Assembly: GCA_013298075.1 (NCBI GenBank) | Contig: JAAFJG010000022.1 | Span: forward strand, 1 to 64,000 | DNA: 64,000 bases | Direction of reading: 5' to 3' | From: Cytophagales bacterium | Lineage (GTDB): Bacteria > Bacteroidota > Bacteroidia > Cytophagales > Microscillaceae | Part shown: piece by piece, positions 1 through 8,836 of the stretch | Position numbering within the stretch: the stretch's first letter is position 1 | Layout of the letters: each line of letters begins with the position of its first letter | Position numbers and translations under genes: made by a program | Notes under the pieces: model-generated | What the model was told of the DNA's origin: nothing | What the model saw: the letters and a program-made list of their open reading frames with translations, nothing else | Database searches by the model: none

Positions 1-718
1 TTTCAGTTACAGCCAATTCGATTCTACGATTTTCAACAAAACGTTGATATGCTTCTTTGGCTATATTAGGCATTTTTTCATAGCGCAATTTTTCTCTTGC
101 TTGTTTGATTCCTTGTGCTTGAAAATCTTCAGGAATTTCGCTATTTTGCAAGAAATAAACCCACTCATCAAAATTATTTTCTATTTTTGATTTTTTGAAA
201 TTTCCTGCTTTGATAATATAATATTTTGGAAAAATATCGGATACTTTTTCAATCACAAATTTTCTTTTCTGTGCCGAAGATGGTGCTAAAATATCCTTAA
301 GATTTAATCCTATAAATTCTCCTTTGTATTCATAGATATAATCTTCACCTTGTCCTAAATCAAAATAAATAATATTGATAGAATAGGCTTTTTTTATTTC
401 TCCATAAGGCTCGCCTTCTTGAATATATTCGACCAAAAGTTTTGAAATACCATACAACATTCGATGGAAATAATCTTGTTCAGAATCGTATTGTAATTCA
501 ATCAATATCAAATCATTTTTGTTCGTTTTCACCAAAATATCGACTCGATTAAATCTATCCAATTTATCAGTTTTATTCGATTCGCTTTCTAAAATTTGTT
601 CTATTTTGACTTGAAAAGTTAATAATTCACTTAAAAAACCTTCTAAAACATCAAAATTTGCTTTATCTCGAAACAATTTTTTAATTGCCCAATCAAAACT
701 TACATAAGTTCTATTCAT
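1..718 (-). CDS. Rpn-family PD-(D/E)XK nuclease / putative transposase, partial (C-terminus beyond window edge)
   Basis: Reading the minus strand from an ATG at 718 gives 239 codons with no stop before the left edge. The N-terminus (TYVSFDWAIKKLFRDK) and the middle part (VDILVKT...DLILIELQ...FHRMLYG) match the Rpn / 'PD-(D/E)XK nuclease family transposase' group; the Asp of VDI and the Glu-x-Gln of IELQ are the expected catalytic positions. Rpn proteins of Escherichia coli are DNA endonucleases that raise RecA-independent recombination; that role is family knowledge, not shown here. It belongs to a different subfamily from the two Rpn copies at 35.5-37.3 kb. The full length cannot be judged because the 3' end is outside the window. 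Confidence 0.85.
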   Translation of the reverse strand, partial: MNRTYVSFDWAIKKLFRDKANFDVLEGFLSELLTFQVKIEQILESESNKTDKLDRFNRVDILVKTNKNDLILIELQYDSEQDYFHRMLYGISKLLVEYIQEGEPYGEIKKAYSINIIYFDLGQGEDYIYEYKGEFIGLNLKDILAPSSAQKRKFVIEKVSDIFPKYYIIKAGNFKKSKIENNFDEWVYFLQNSEIPEDFQAQGIKQAREKLRYEKMPNIAKEAYQRFVENRRIELAVTE

Positions 719-800
719 ATTTTTTTAGTATTTTATGGAATGCAAATTTACAAAATATTTTTTATAAACCATTATTTTTTTTAGAAAATATCATTTCTAC

Positions 801-1994
801 TTATTTATTTATCCATTTTCTCAACCAAAAACCTTGTAAAAGTAAAGTAAAAATACATAAAATAATTGCCATCAAAATCACTTCTATTTTTAAATCTGTT
901 ACTAAAGTTAAACCTGTTTTTTGTAAATAAGTTTGAATAAATTGATATAAAAAATACACACTTATCGAACTCAAAGCCAACAAAATCAATATATTTAAAC
1001 CAAAATATTGCATCAAAAAACTAAATAATTTTTGGGGAGAATAACCAATTTCTAATAATAATACAATTTCATTTTTTGCTTCTGCCAATATCAATCGCAT
1101 AGACATCAAAAAAACAACCAAAGATAAAATCAGAAAAAAACTACCCAAAATAGCCACTGCAGTCATAATTTTTAATACAATATCAGCCGTTTGGCTGGCT
1201 AATAATTTATCTTTATTGATTTGATAATCATTATTTTTGATAAATTTAGCCACTTCGGGAGAATTTGCATTGTTTAATTGTAAGACAATTCTTGACGGAT
1301 TTTTAGGTTTTTGTTCGCTTAATGATTTATTTGCCCATCTCATAAAATTTTCAGGAACTAAAATCGTAGAATATCTTTGTGAAAAACCTACAATTTTGGC
1401 TGTCATTTTCTTTTCATTTTGAGTACCTCGCAATTTAATTCCCAAAGTAACCAAACCAATAGTAGCAGGCGTAACTTGTGGTAATTGTCCATTTTTACCC
1501 ATTGCAAACCCAAAATTATATAAATCTAACATATCTTGCGAAAGAATAATCGGAATTATTGTATCGCCTTCATTCCATTCGAAATTACTTGGTTTCTCAT
1601 CTAAAAAATTACTTGGAATTGCTTCAAAAAACATTTCTGTATAAAATCCTAAACTTTCCAAATAACCCACTACGCCAAATTGATTGGCAGTAAAAACACC
1701 CACTTCTTTGACGAAAGGTTGTTTTTTGATTTCTTCTAATTCTGTTTTAGAAAATCCGTTGTTTTGATTGCCTAAAAAACTTCCTAACATATTGATAGGT
1801 TTACTTAATACCAAATAATTATTTTTTGTTTGTTGATGTGGACTAAAAAAATCCATAATTGCCAAATATAATTGTAAAGAAAGCAATAAAAATACAATTC
1901 CTACGCCAAAACCCACTCCTCCCAAAAGAGTTTGTAGCCAATTTTTTCGAGGTTGTAATATTTTTTTTAGTATTTTTTGAGATGAAGAAGCCAT
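801..1994 (-). CDS. FtsX-like ABC transporter permease without a neighbouring ATPase
   Basis: The 397-residue protein has one N-terminal membrane helix (about residues 22-46), a soluble periplasmic region of some 220 residues and a C-terminal block of three membrane helices (about 272-395). This is the MacB/LolC/FtsX permease layout, in which the periplasmic part is MacB-PCD-like and the last helices form the FtsX domain. Such permeases normally work with a cytoplasmic ATPase in mechanotransmission or lipoprotein and peptide export. No ATPase gene lies next to it here, so its partner must be encoded elsewhere. The start ATG at 1994 gives a short basic N-terminus (residues such as KKILQPRKNW) before the first helix. 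The neighbouring gene at 2138 is divergent. Confidence 0.75.
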   Translation of the reverse strand: MASSSQKILKKILQPRKNWLQTLLGGVGFGVGIVFLLLSLQLYLAIMDFFSPHQQTKNNYLVLSKPINMLGSFLGNQNNGFSKTELEEIKKQPFVKEVGVFTANQFGVVGYLESLGFYTEMFFEAIPSNFLDEKPSNFEWNEGDTIIPIILSQDMLDLYNFGFAMGKNGQLPQVTPATIGLVTLGIKLRGTQNEKKMTAKIVGFSQRYSTILVPENFMRWANKSLSEQKPKNPSRIVLQLNNANSPEVAKFIKNNDYQINKDKLLASQTADIVLKIMTAVAILGSFFLILSLVVFLMSMRLILAEAKNEIVLLLEIGYSPQKLFSFLMQYFGLNILILLALSSISVYFLYQFIQTYLQKTGLTLVTDLKIEVILMAIILCIFTLLLQGFWLRKWINK

Positions 1995-2137
1995 ATTTAT
2001 TTAAAAATTTTCGCTAAATTAGATATTTTTTCTGAAAATTCACAAAAAATTCTTAATATTGCACTAAAATTGTATTGATTTGATATAATTTGTTATAAAT
2101 AAATATGATTTTTACTAAAAATTTATATAAATAATTG

Positions 2138-2911
2138 ATGAAACGTTATCATTTCATATTATTAACTTCTTTGATTGTTTCTATTTTAATGGCGGTTTTG
2201 TTTATGGTAAGAATTGATTTACCTACAATACCTGAATATGCTTTTTTTACGATTGAATCTAATCATAAAGTTTTTGATTTGCGTTCACATCTCAAAAAAT
2301 ATAATCTTGTAAAACAAAATCTATCGACCAAACAAAATATATTTCAAGAAAAATATGCTATGGCAAAAGATTCAAACGAAAGAAATGAAATACTAAAAAA
2401 CGCAAAATATTATCTTTTTAAGAGTATTACTGATGATATTTTACCTTATTGGTATGACACAAAATGGGACTTTAATGGCACCACAGAAAATCCAAGAGAA
2501 GGCACTATCGCTTGTGGATATTTTATTTCTACGGTCTTATCTCACGCAGGAATAGACACAGACAGGTACGCTTTAGGGCGAGAGGCAGCAGGAGCAGTGA
2601 TACAAACTATTTGCAAAAGAGAAAGTATTCATATCGTCAAAAAAAATAATTTTCAACGATTATTTCAATACCTAAAACAACAAAAAGATGGCGTTTATAT
2701 CTTAGGTATGGATTGGCATATCGGATTTATTGTCAAAAAACAAAATAAAATCCGTTTTATTCATTCTCGCAAACCCAAACATGCAGGAGTACTGAATGAA
2801 GAAGCAGAAGATTCGCCTACTTTGAAACTCTCTAATTTTTATATGATCGGAAATGTATTAGAAAATGAACGCATTATTCAACAATGGGTCGAAAAAACAA
2901 AAATTTTTTGA
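2138..2911 (+). CDS. Exported or membrane-anchored cysteine-peptidase-like protein of unknown function
   Basis: The frame can be opened by TTG at 2135, but the ATG three bases later is the better start and gives 257 residues. Residues 5-24 form a membrane anchor or uncleaved signal. The rest is soluble, with ACGYFIS around Cys126, DWHIGFIV around His194 and RFIHS around His209. The order Cys, then His in a beta strand followed by GF, then a second polar site is what NlpC/P60-like and related papain-fold peptidases show, and the same pattern occurs in uncharacterised Bacteroidota proteins. I therefore infer a papain-like fold acting in the periplasm, without knowing the substrate. It is not obviously in an operon: a good promoter for the next gene lies immediately after it. 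Confidence 0.6.
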   Translation: MKRYHFILLTSLIVSILMAVLFMVRIDLPTIPEYAFFTIESNHKVFDLRSHLKKYNLVKQNLSTKQNIFQEKYAMAKDSNERNEILKNAKYYLFKSITDDILPYWYDTKWDFNGTTENPREGTIACGYFISTVLSHAGIDTDRYALGREAAGAVIQTICKRESIHIVKKNNFQRLFQYLKQQKDGVYILGMDWHIGFIVKKQNKIRFIHSRKPKHAGVLNEEAEDSPTLKLSNFYMIGNVLENERIIQQWVEKTKIF

Positions 2912-2937
2912 AAATGATAATTTTTTTTGTATATTTG
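2907..2937 (+). promoter_or_regulatory. Consensus Bacteroidota promoter for the TPR gene at 2966
   Basis: TTTG at 2907-2910 is followed by exactly 19 bases and then TATATTTG at 2930-2937. This is a full match to the TTTG-N19-TAnnTTTG promoter read by the primary sigma factor of Bacteroidota. Transcription would start about 20 bases before the ATG at 2966. The -33 element overlaps the end of the upstream gene. Confidence 0.7.
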
Positions 2938-2965
2938 CACAAAAATACCACCGAAATAGAGCGTA

Positions 2966-3856
2966 ATGGAAAAAAAAACAAGCGAAGAGCAACTTAATTA
3001 CTACCTCGAACTTTCAAAAGAGCAGCCTAACAATGCCTATCCTTTGAAACAAGTTGCATATTATTATCAACAATTAGAAAAATTTAAAAATGCGTTAAAT
3101 TACCACGAAAAAGTAGCAGAATTACAACCTTTGGACACGTGGAATTTAGCAAATATGGGCTATTGTTATCAACAAGAAGGAGATTATTATACGGCTATTA
3201 CATTCCATGAAAAAACGTATAAAATTGATGAAAATGATACTTGGAATTTAGGACATTTAGCGTATTGCTATCAAAAAATTGATGAATTTAGAAAAGCATT
3301 GAGTTATTACGAAATTTTGCACGAACTTACCCCTTTGGATAGTTGGATTTTTCAAAATTCGGGTTTATGCGCCCAAGAATTATACGATTATAAAAAAGCA
3401 TTAGAATATTTTCAAAAAGCACTTACATTTTCTCCCGAGAGTACTTTTGTTTTAGATAGTATCGGTTATTGTTATGCACAAAGTAATCAATTAGAAAAAG
3501 CAATAGAAATTTTTTTGAAAGTAAGAACAATATCTCCCTACGAAACTTGGAATTTAGGACCTTTGGGTTGGGCATATTTTAGGGTAGGAAATATAGAAAA
3601 AGCAAAACATTTTTTAGAAAAATCAGTAAAAAATACTCCTGAAAATCACGATTTAATGCACTTAGCACACGTCTATTTTTGTTTGGGCGAAGATGAAAAA
3701 GCAAAAGAATATTATCGAAAAAGTATGAAAATGTTTGAAGATAAAGAGGAATTTTTAGATGATTTTGAAGAAGAATACGAACATCTAAAACAATATCAAG
3801 TCAATATGGGAGAATATAGGCAATTAAAAATGGAATTGACTTTTTTGGAGAGTTAA
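2966..3856 (+). CDS. Tetratricopeptide-repeat protein
   Basis: The 296-residue protein is built almost entirely of TPR units. At least six are visible from about residue 8 to 260, each with the G/A-Y-x-A spacing (for example YYYQQLEKFKNALNYHEKVA and the following units). Several units carry an unusual (D/E)TWNLxxxGYCYQ start, so the repeat array looks internally duplicated. There is no signal peptide or membrane segment, so it is predicted to be cytosolic. TPR proteins are protein-protein adaptors; nothing in the sequence names the partner. The tail after residue 245 is acidic. It has its own promoter and ends 42 bases before the next gene. Confidence 0.85.
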   Translation: MEKKTSEEQLNYYLELSKEQPNNAYPLKQVAYYYQQLEKFKNALNYHEKVAELQPLDTWNLANMGYCYQQEGDYYTAITFHEKTYKIDENDTWNLGHLAYCYQKIDEFRKALSYYEILHELTPLDSWIFQNSGLCAQELYDYKKALEYFQKALTFSPESTFVLDSIGYCYAQSNQLEKAIEIFLKVRTISPYETWNLGPLGWAYFRVGNIEKAKHFLEKSVKNTPENHDLMHLAHVYFCLGEDEKAKEYYRKSMKMFEDKEEFLDDFEEEYEHLKQYQVNMGEYRQLKMELTFLES

Positions 3857-3898
3857 AATAAATATCAAAAATAAACTAAAAATATCAAAATTAAAAAT

Positions 3899-4786
3899 AT
3901 GAAAATAAGTATTATCAATATTTTTTTAATGTTATGTTTTGTAGGTTGTCAGGCACAAAATACAACATCTGAACAAGAAAAATTAAAAAATTTGAACAAA
4001 GAAAAAATAATTACCGAAAAAAATAATACAAAACAAATAGAAAATATTCCTCAAATTCCATTCGAAACCTTAGAAATTGCAGGACATAAAGTTGATATTC
4101 AAAATCCATCAATCAAAGTAATTGGGAATATTTTAGTATTACCAGGCTGGGATTTTCCACGCACCGATTGGTGTAATAAATCAGAGCTTTGTAAAAAAGC
4201 GTTGGCAAAAGGATATAGATTGATTATGCCAGAAATGAGTAGAAGCGTATATTCTGCTGATTTTTATGCCGAAACTATAGCCGATTGGAAAAAATATCCG
4301 AACAAAAAATGGGTTGTAAAAGATTTAATTCCTTCTCTACAAAAAGAAAAAAATATATTCCTTAAAAAAGATAAAAATTTTGTGTTGGGGCTTTCTACAG
4401 GTGGGAGAGGAGTGGCTTTGTTGTGTTTGGCTTTGCCAGATATATGGACAGCATCTGCCTCTTTATCAGGTGATTTTGACCAAAGTGTGATGCCAAATGA
4501 TAGATTGATGATTGGTTATTATGGTAGTTTTCAAAAATTTAAAGAGCGTTGGATAGGCGAAGATAATGCGGTTACGCAAGCCAAAAATTTTAAAACTCCT
4601 ATTTATTTGGGGCATAGCAAACAAGACAATATTGTTCCTTTGAATCAAACACAAATTTTTTATGAGGCGTTGAAAAAAAACCACCCAAAATTAAAAATTA
4701 AATTAAATTTAGTCGATGGCGGACACGATTATAAATATTGGAATAGTGAAGTAGATAATATGCTTAATTTTTTTGCTGAATTTTAA
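3899..4786 (+). CDS. Lipoprotein of the alpha/beta-hydrolase fold
   Basis: Residues 1-17 are a lipoprotein signal ending in FVGC, so the mature protein is predicted to be anchored by Cys17. After a Lys/Glu/Asn-rich linker the alpha/beta-hydrolase core starts near residue 60. The nucleophile elbow is GLSTGG with Ser166, the acid is probably Asp243 in QDNIVP, and the base is His276 in GGHDYKYW, so a full catalytic triad is present in the right order. The family includes esterases, peptidases and acyl-transfer enzymes; no substrate can be read from the sequence. It follows the TPR gene by 42 bases and could be cotranscribed with it. Confidence 0.75.
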   Translation: MKISIINIFLMLCFVGCQAQNTTSEQEKLKNLNKEKIITEKNNTKQIENIPQIPFETLEIAGHKVDIQNPSIKVIGNILVLPGWDFPRTDWCNKSELCKKALAKGYRLIMPEMSRSVYSADFYAETIADWKKYPNKKWVVKDLIPSLQKEKNIFLKKDKNFVLGLSTGGRGVALLCLALPDIWTASASLSGDFDQSVMPNDRLMIGYYGSFQKFKERWIGEDNAVTQAKNFKTPIYLGHSKQDNIVPLNQTQIFYEALKKNHPKLKIKLNLVDGGHDYKYWNSEVDNMLNFFAEF

Positions 4787-4982
4787 TAATTATTAGAAAA
4801 TGTTTTTAAAATTTATATTCTTTGTTTTTTTTTTTTAAAAATAATGAAAAAAATTTTTAGTTCTAAAATTTATTCCTAAATTGCACACAAATAATGAAAA
4901 ATAAATAAATATTGGTATAAAATTAGTCTTAGTATTTATTGAGTTTCTTTCAATCAAATTATAAATAAAACCGACAACTACG

Positions 4983-7199
4983 GTGAGTAAAAATAAAATA
5001 GACATAATTAGAGTTATTTCAGGCGTTTACTGGGTAGAAATTCCTGAAGCTGGTCTACAGATTTTATGTGCTTGTCCTTCGGACACCGTAAAGCACTTAA
5101 AAAAACGTGGGCTAATTGATATTGTTGAAAAAAATGGAGTGAAGTTCGAAACTGGACCGAATGCTATTTTGTTGTCAGATACTTTGATACAAAATGGTTA
5201 TATGTCTAATTTGGCTGAATTTCCATTGCTTCAAATGTTTTATTCACAAGGTATGTTGATTCCAAATCACCCTGGAAATACAGGCGAAAAACCGATTTTA
5301 ATTGGCACATCTACCCAAATAAAAGCTCAAATGGAGTACTTTTATCGTGGCAATTATGGATTAGTAAGCAAAGAAGAAATATTGGCAACAGGCGTTTCGG
5401 AAGAAGTGGCTGATTATTTGATGCACATTAAATTAAAATTTGCGTTTGGAAAAATACAAACTCCTGATAATTTGGTTGTGCAATTACCAATAGATGAATT
5501 AGATAAACAATTAGAAATAAAAAATGGCGTTTTAATAGAAAGAATCGACCATAATACTTTTCAATTTACTTACGAAGGAGAAACCGCTACGGTCAATCTT
5601 AGTTTAAGACCCAAAGAAATTTATGACCCACCTTATTATCTCAATTATCACAAATTAAATAGAGATTATTTTTCTGTCGTACATACAGGCGAGGGCGATG
5701 CGTGGGACGTGAATAGACCTTGTATGGCGAGTGTGGTTATTTTTCAAGGAAAAGTCTTTTTAGTTGATGCAGGACCGGATTTATACAATACTTTAAAAGC
5801 CTTGGGCGTGAGTATTAATGAAGTGGATGGAATTTTTAATACACACGCACATGATGATCACTTTGCGGGCTTGACTACATTTATTCGTTCTGACCATAAA
5901 ATAAAATATTTTGCTTCCGCACCTGTGAGGGCTTCGGTGGCTAAAAAATTATGTGGTTTGATGAGTTTGGACGAGTCTTGGTTTCATAGTTTTTTTGATG
6001 TCTGTGATTTAGAATTAGATGTTTGGAATAATATTGAAGGTTTAGAAGTAAAACCTGTTCTTTCTCCACACCCCGTTGAAACTAATATTTTTTATTTTCG
6101 TGCATTTTGGAACGATAATTATCAATCTTACGCTCATTTGGCTGATATTGCTTCGTTTAGAGTGTTGGAAAATAATATTTTTAAAAATACAGCAACACAA
6201 AATTTTGATGCACAATTACAGAAAGTAAAAGACGATTATTTGATTGAAGTTGATGTTAAAAAAATAGATATTGGTGGTGGTTTGATTCATGGAGAAGCGC
6301 AAGATTTTGCCAATGATAAAACGCCAAAAATAATGTTGGCTCATTTTTCTCGACAATTATCGAATGAAGAACAACAAATTGGCGCAAATGCACCTTTTGG
6401 AAGCATTGATGTTTTGATTGAAACCCACCAAGATTTTGCTCGATTGGCTGCTTATCAATATTTTAAATTTTATTTTCCACAAGTTCCTGAATATGCGTTA
6501 CAATCGTTGCTTAATTTTCCGATTATCACATTGAATGCAGGCGAAACTTTATTTAGAAAAAATACAAGATTTAAGCACGTCTATATGATTTTGACAGGCT
6601 TAGTCGAACTGATTTATACAGAAAGAGATACCGAAAATACGCTTTCTGCGGGTTCTTTGGTTGGTTTTTATATTGATGATGATGATACAATGGCAACTTC
6701 TACTTGTCGTTCTACGTGCCACGTAACTACTATTCAAATTCCTGTTGAGTTTTATTTGAACTTTATTAATAAATATGGTTTAGCAAAACCTTATGACCAA
6801 TTAGAATCTAACATTTTATTTTTGAATACGACTTATCTTTTTCAAGAAAATGTTTCTTTGCCTGTTTCTCTCAAAATTTCTCAACACATGAAATTACATC
6901 AAGTTCATTCGAAAACAATTTGGGTGAATACTGATTTAACAGATTTATATTTGATTAACAAAGGAAACATCAAATTATCATCTTTTGTAAATGGAACAGA
7001 AAAAATAGAAACGTTAAAAAAAGGTGATTTTTTTGGTGGAGAGAAAAATTTAGTAGGTTTTAAAACTCCTTTTTCTATTACTTTTACAGAAGATTGCGAA
7101 GTTTGGCAAATTCCTTATGATATTTTGGTTAATATTCCTATTGTATTTTGGAAATTATTAGATACAGCAGAGCAAAGAAAAGATTTTTTTACTATGTAA
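4983..7199 (+). CDS. Metallo-beta-lactamase-fold hydrolase fused to two cyclic-nucleotide-binding domains
   Basis: The only credible start is GTG at 4983, since an in-frame stop lies 21 bases upstream and the next Met is far inside. The 738-residue protein has an N-terminal region of about 200 residues that I do not recognise, then an MBL domain (about 215-450) with VFLVDAGPD, the metal motif H288-A-H290-D-D292-H293 and a later candidate ligand, His363. Two cyclic-nucleotide-binding-like beta-rolls follow at about 510-610 and 635-735; the second contains GDFFGGEKNL. I see no membrane segment. The layout suggests a hydrolase whose activity responds to a bound nucleotide or another small effector. 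Neither nucleotide-binding unit shows a clear Arg in the phosphate-binding cassette, so the ligand may not be cAMP. Confidence 0.75.
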   Translation: MSKNKIDIIRVISGVYWVEIPEAGLQILCACPSDTVKHLKKRGLIDIVEKNGVKFETGPNAILLSDTLIQNGYMSNLAEFPLLQMFYSQGMLIPNHPGNTGEKPILIGTSTQIKAQMEYFYRGNYGLVSKEEILATGVSEEVADYLMHIKLKFAFGKIQTPDNLVVQLPIDELDKQLEIKNGVLIERIDHNTFQFTYEGETATVNLSLRPKEIYDPPYYLNYHKLNRDYFSVVHTGEGDAWDVNRPCMASVVIFQGKVFLVDAGPDLYNTLKALGVSINEVDGIFNTHAHDDHFAGLTTFIRSDHKIKYFASAPVRASVAKKLCGLMSLDESWFHSFFDVCDLELDVWNNIEGLEVKPVLSPHPVETNIFYFRAFWNDNYQSYAHLADIASFRVLENNIFKNTATQNFDAQLQKVKDDYLIEVDVKKIDIGGGLIHGEAQDFANDKTPKIMLAHFSRQLSNEEQQIGANAPFGSIDVLIETHQDFARLAAYQYFKFYFPQVPEYALQSLLNFPIITLNAGETLFRKNTRFKHVYMILTGLVELIYTERDTENTLSAGSLVGFYIDDDDTMATSTCRSTCHVTTIQIPVEFYLNFINKYGLAKPYDQLESNILFLNTTYLFQENVSLPVSLKISQHMKLHQVHSKTIWVNTDLTDLYLINKGNIKLSSFVNGTEKIETLKKGDFFGGEKNLVGFKTPFSITFTEDCEVWQIPYDILVNIPIVFWKLLDTAEQRKDFFTM

Positions 7200-7332
7200 A
7201 GTTAAATTTGGTCTATTTTTAGTGTTTTTTTAAATATTTTATCTCAAAAATATTTTATTTCAAATAAAAATACTAACTTTGCAAACTTTTCTTTAAAATT
7301 ATTTTGAATCTTTAAAAATTTATATATTTATT

Positions 7333-7497
7333 ATGGCAATTACCGTATTACAACGAAAAAACCGCAAAAATTATGCAAGGGCTGTGAATCGCCAAACTGT
7401 TATCAAACAATTGACCCGCAAACCTATCATCAAAACTGTAGATGTAGAAGCAATTAAAGCAGGTTTTGCTGAGAAAAAAGCAGCAGCAGCAAAATAG
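7333..7497 (+). CDS. Small highly basic conserved-looking protein (54 aa)
   Basis: An ATG at 7333 opens 54 codons ending in TAG at 7495-7497. The product begins MAITVLQRKNRKNYARAV and is rich in Lys and Arg until residue 35, then ends in an alanine/lysine helix. The composition resembles a ribosome-associated or other RNA-binding protein, and small proteins of this style recur in Bacteroidota genomes, but I cannot name a family. A TAACTTTG promoter -7 element lies at about 7274-7281 and a good hairpin terminator follows at 7528, so it is a single-gene transcription unit. Both support a real gene despite its size. Confidence 0.7.
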   Translation: MAITVLQRKNRKNYARAVNRQTVIKQLTRKPIIKTVDVEAIKAGFAEKKAAAAK

Positions 7498-7527
7498 TTT
7501 ATTATATATTGTTGATTACAAAAAAAT

Positions 7528-7564
7528 AAGAACAAATTTTTGTTTTTTTCAAAAGTTTGTTCTT
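7528..7564 (+). terminator. Rho-independent terminator of the 54-aa gene
   Basis: AAGAACAAA at 7528-7536 pairs with TTTGTTCTT at 7556-7564 around an AT-rich loop. A T-rich tract follows. It lies 30 bases after the small gene. Confidence 0.65.
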
Positions 7565-7901
7565 GTTTTACTTTTTGCGTAATTTAGCAAATATGTCATT
7601 TCTCACAGTAAAAAGGTTCTTAGGAAATTTTTGCGAACCAGTCACATTCCGTCAGAACTCTTAGGCTAACCTAACATATACGGCGCAATAGAATGATACT
7701 TAACACTGTTCCAAATTTTTTGTATCTTTTGCATTGTTTTTTAATGAAATCATTGCGTTTAATTTGATTTTGTAAGAGATTGTAAAGTTAAACTCTTTTT
7801 TGTAAATATAAAATAAAGTATTGAAAATCAACTTGTTGCAAAATTTTAATGTAGAGTGAAAAAAATACTACTTTTCCGAAGTAATACTCAATTTTTAGAA
7901 A
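7565..7901. other. Non-coding gap with a GC-raised, possibly structured island
   Basis: No convincing gene is present. From about 7598 to 7705 the GC content rises well above the flanks, and short complementary segments are seen: GGTTC 7615-7619 with GAACC 7635-7639, and CATTC 7645-7649 with GAATG 7691-7695. It could be an RNA leader for the sugar cluster, a small RNA, or debris of a transferred element. The remaining part up to 7901 is AT-rich upstream sequence of the glycosyltransferase gene, without a full consensus promoter. Confidence 0.3.
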
Positions 7902-8828
7902 ATGTCTCCTATCATTTCCATTGTTTCTCCTGTTTATCGTGCCGAAAATATCGTAGATAAATTAGTAACTGAAATTATAAAAAGCGTCAGCCAAATCACC
8001 GAAAATTTTGAAATAATTTTGGTAGAAGATGGCTCTCCTGATGATTCTTGGGCAAAAATTGAGGAAAATTGTCAAAAAGATACACGTGTAAAAGGTATAA
8101 AATTAAGCCGTAATTTTGGACAACATTATGCCATTACCGCAGGACTTGACCACGCACAAGGCGAATGGATTGTGGTCATGGATTGTGATTTGCAAGATAG
8201 ACCTGAAGAAATTCCTAATCTTTATAAAAAAGCAAAAGAAGGTTTTGACGTGGTATTGGCACAAAGGCATCAAAGAAAAGACAATTTTTTCAAAAAATTA
8301 TTTTCTTGGGCATTTTATAAAGTACTTTCCTATCTCACAGGCGTAAAACATGATGAAAGTGTGGCAAATTTTGGTATTTATCATAAAAAAGTAATTGAGG
8401 CAGTGAAACAGATGCGAGAAAGCATTCGAGTTTTTCCGATAATGGTACGTTGGGTTGGTTTCAAACAAACAAAACTTAAAGTAGAACACGCAGAAAGAGA
8501 GGAAGGAAAAAGTTCTTATAATTTTAAAAGATTACTTAATTTTGCCTTAGATATTATTTTGGCTTATTCTGACAAACCTATTCGATTGACTATAAAAACA
8601 GGTTTATTGATTTCATTTTTATCTTTTATATTTGCTATTATCTTGTTAGTGCAATATTTTTTAGGTAAAATTACCGTAGCGGGTTATGCGAGTTTGATTA
8701 TTTCTATTTGGTTTTTTTCAGGTTTGATCATGATGACTTTGGGCGTGATTGGTTTGTATGTCGGCAAAATTTTTGAAGGCGTGAAAAATAGACCTATTTA
8801 TGTGATTAAAGATTTTTTAAATAAATAA
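7902..8828 (+). CDS. Polyprenyl-phosphate glycosyltransferase, GT2 (GtrB/ArnC-like)
   Basis: A GT2 catalytic domain occupies residues 1-215: SIVSPVYRAEN, the VEDGSPDDSW nucleotide site, LSRNFGQHYAI, and VMDCDLQDRPEE with the metal-binding DxD-like residues. Two membrane helices near residues 230-252 and 265-290 follow. This is the DPM1/GtrB/ArnC architecture: the enzyme transfers a sugar from a nucleotide donor to undecaprenyl phosphate at the inner face of the membrane. It is the first gene of the sugar cluster at 7.9-12.6 kb and ends 8 bases before the acyltransferase gene, which suggests cotranscription. Confidence 0.9.
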   Translation: MSPIISIVSPVYRAENIVDKLVTEIIKSVSQITENFEIILVEDGSPDDSWAKIEENCQKDTRVKGIKLSRNFGQHYAITAGLDHAQGEWIVVMDCDLQDRPEEIPNLYKKAKEGFDVVLAQRHQRKDNFFKKLFSWAFYKVLSYLTGVKHDESVANFGIYHKKVIEAVKQMRESIRVFPIMVRWVGFKQTKLKVEHAEREEGKSSYNFKRLLNFALDIILAYSDKPIRLTIKTGLLISFLSFIFAIILLVQYFLGKITVAGYASLIISIWFFSGLIMMTLGVIGLYVGKIFEGVKNRPIYVIKDFLNK

Positions 8829-8836
8829 TAATTTTT

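Noticed and set aside
685-930. 81-aa plus-strand open frame
   Set aside because: It overlaps the start of the Rpn gene and the end of the FtsX-like gene on the other strand and has no protein-like composition.
7715-7737. Promoter-like TATCTTTTGC before the sugar cluster
   Set aside because: The -7 element has an additional T and no -33 TTTG at the right distance, so it was not listed as a promoter.
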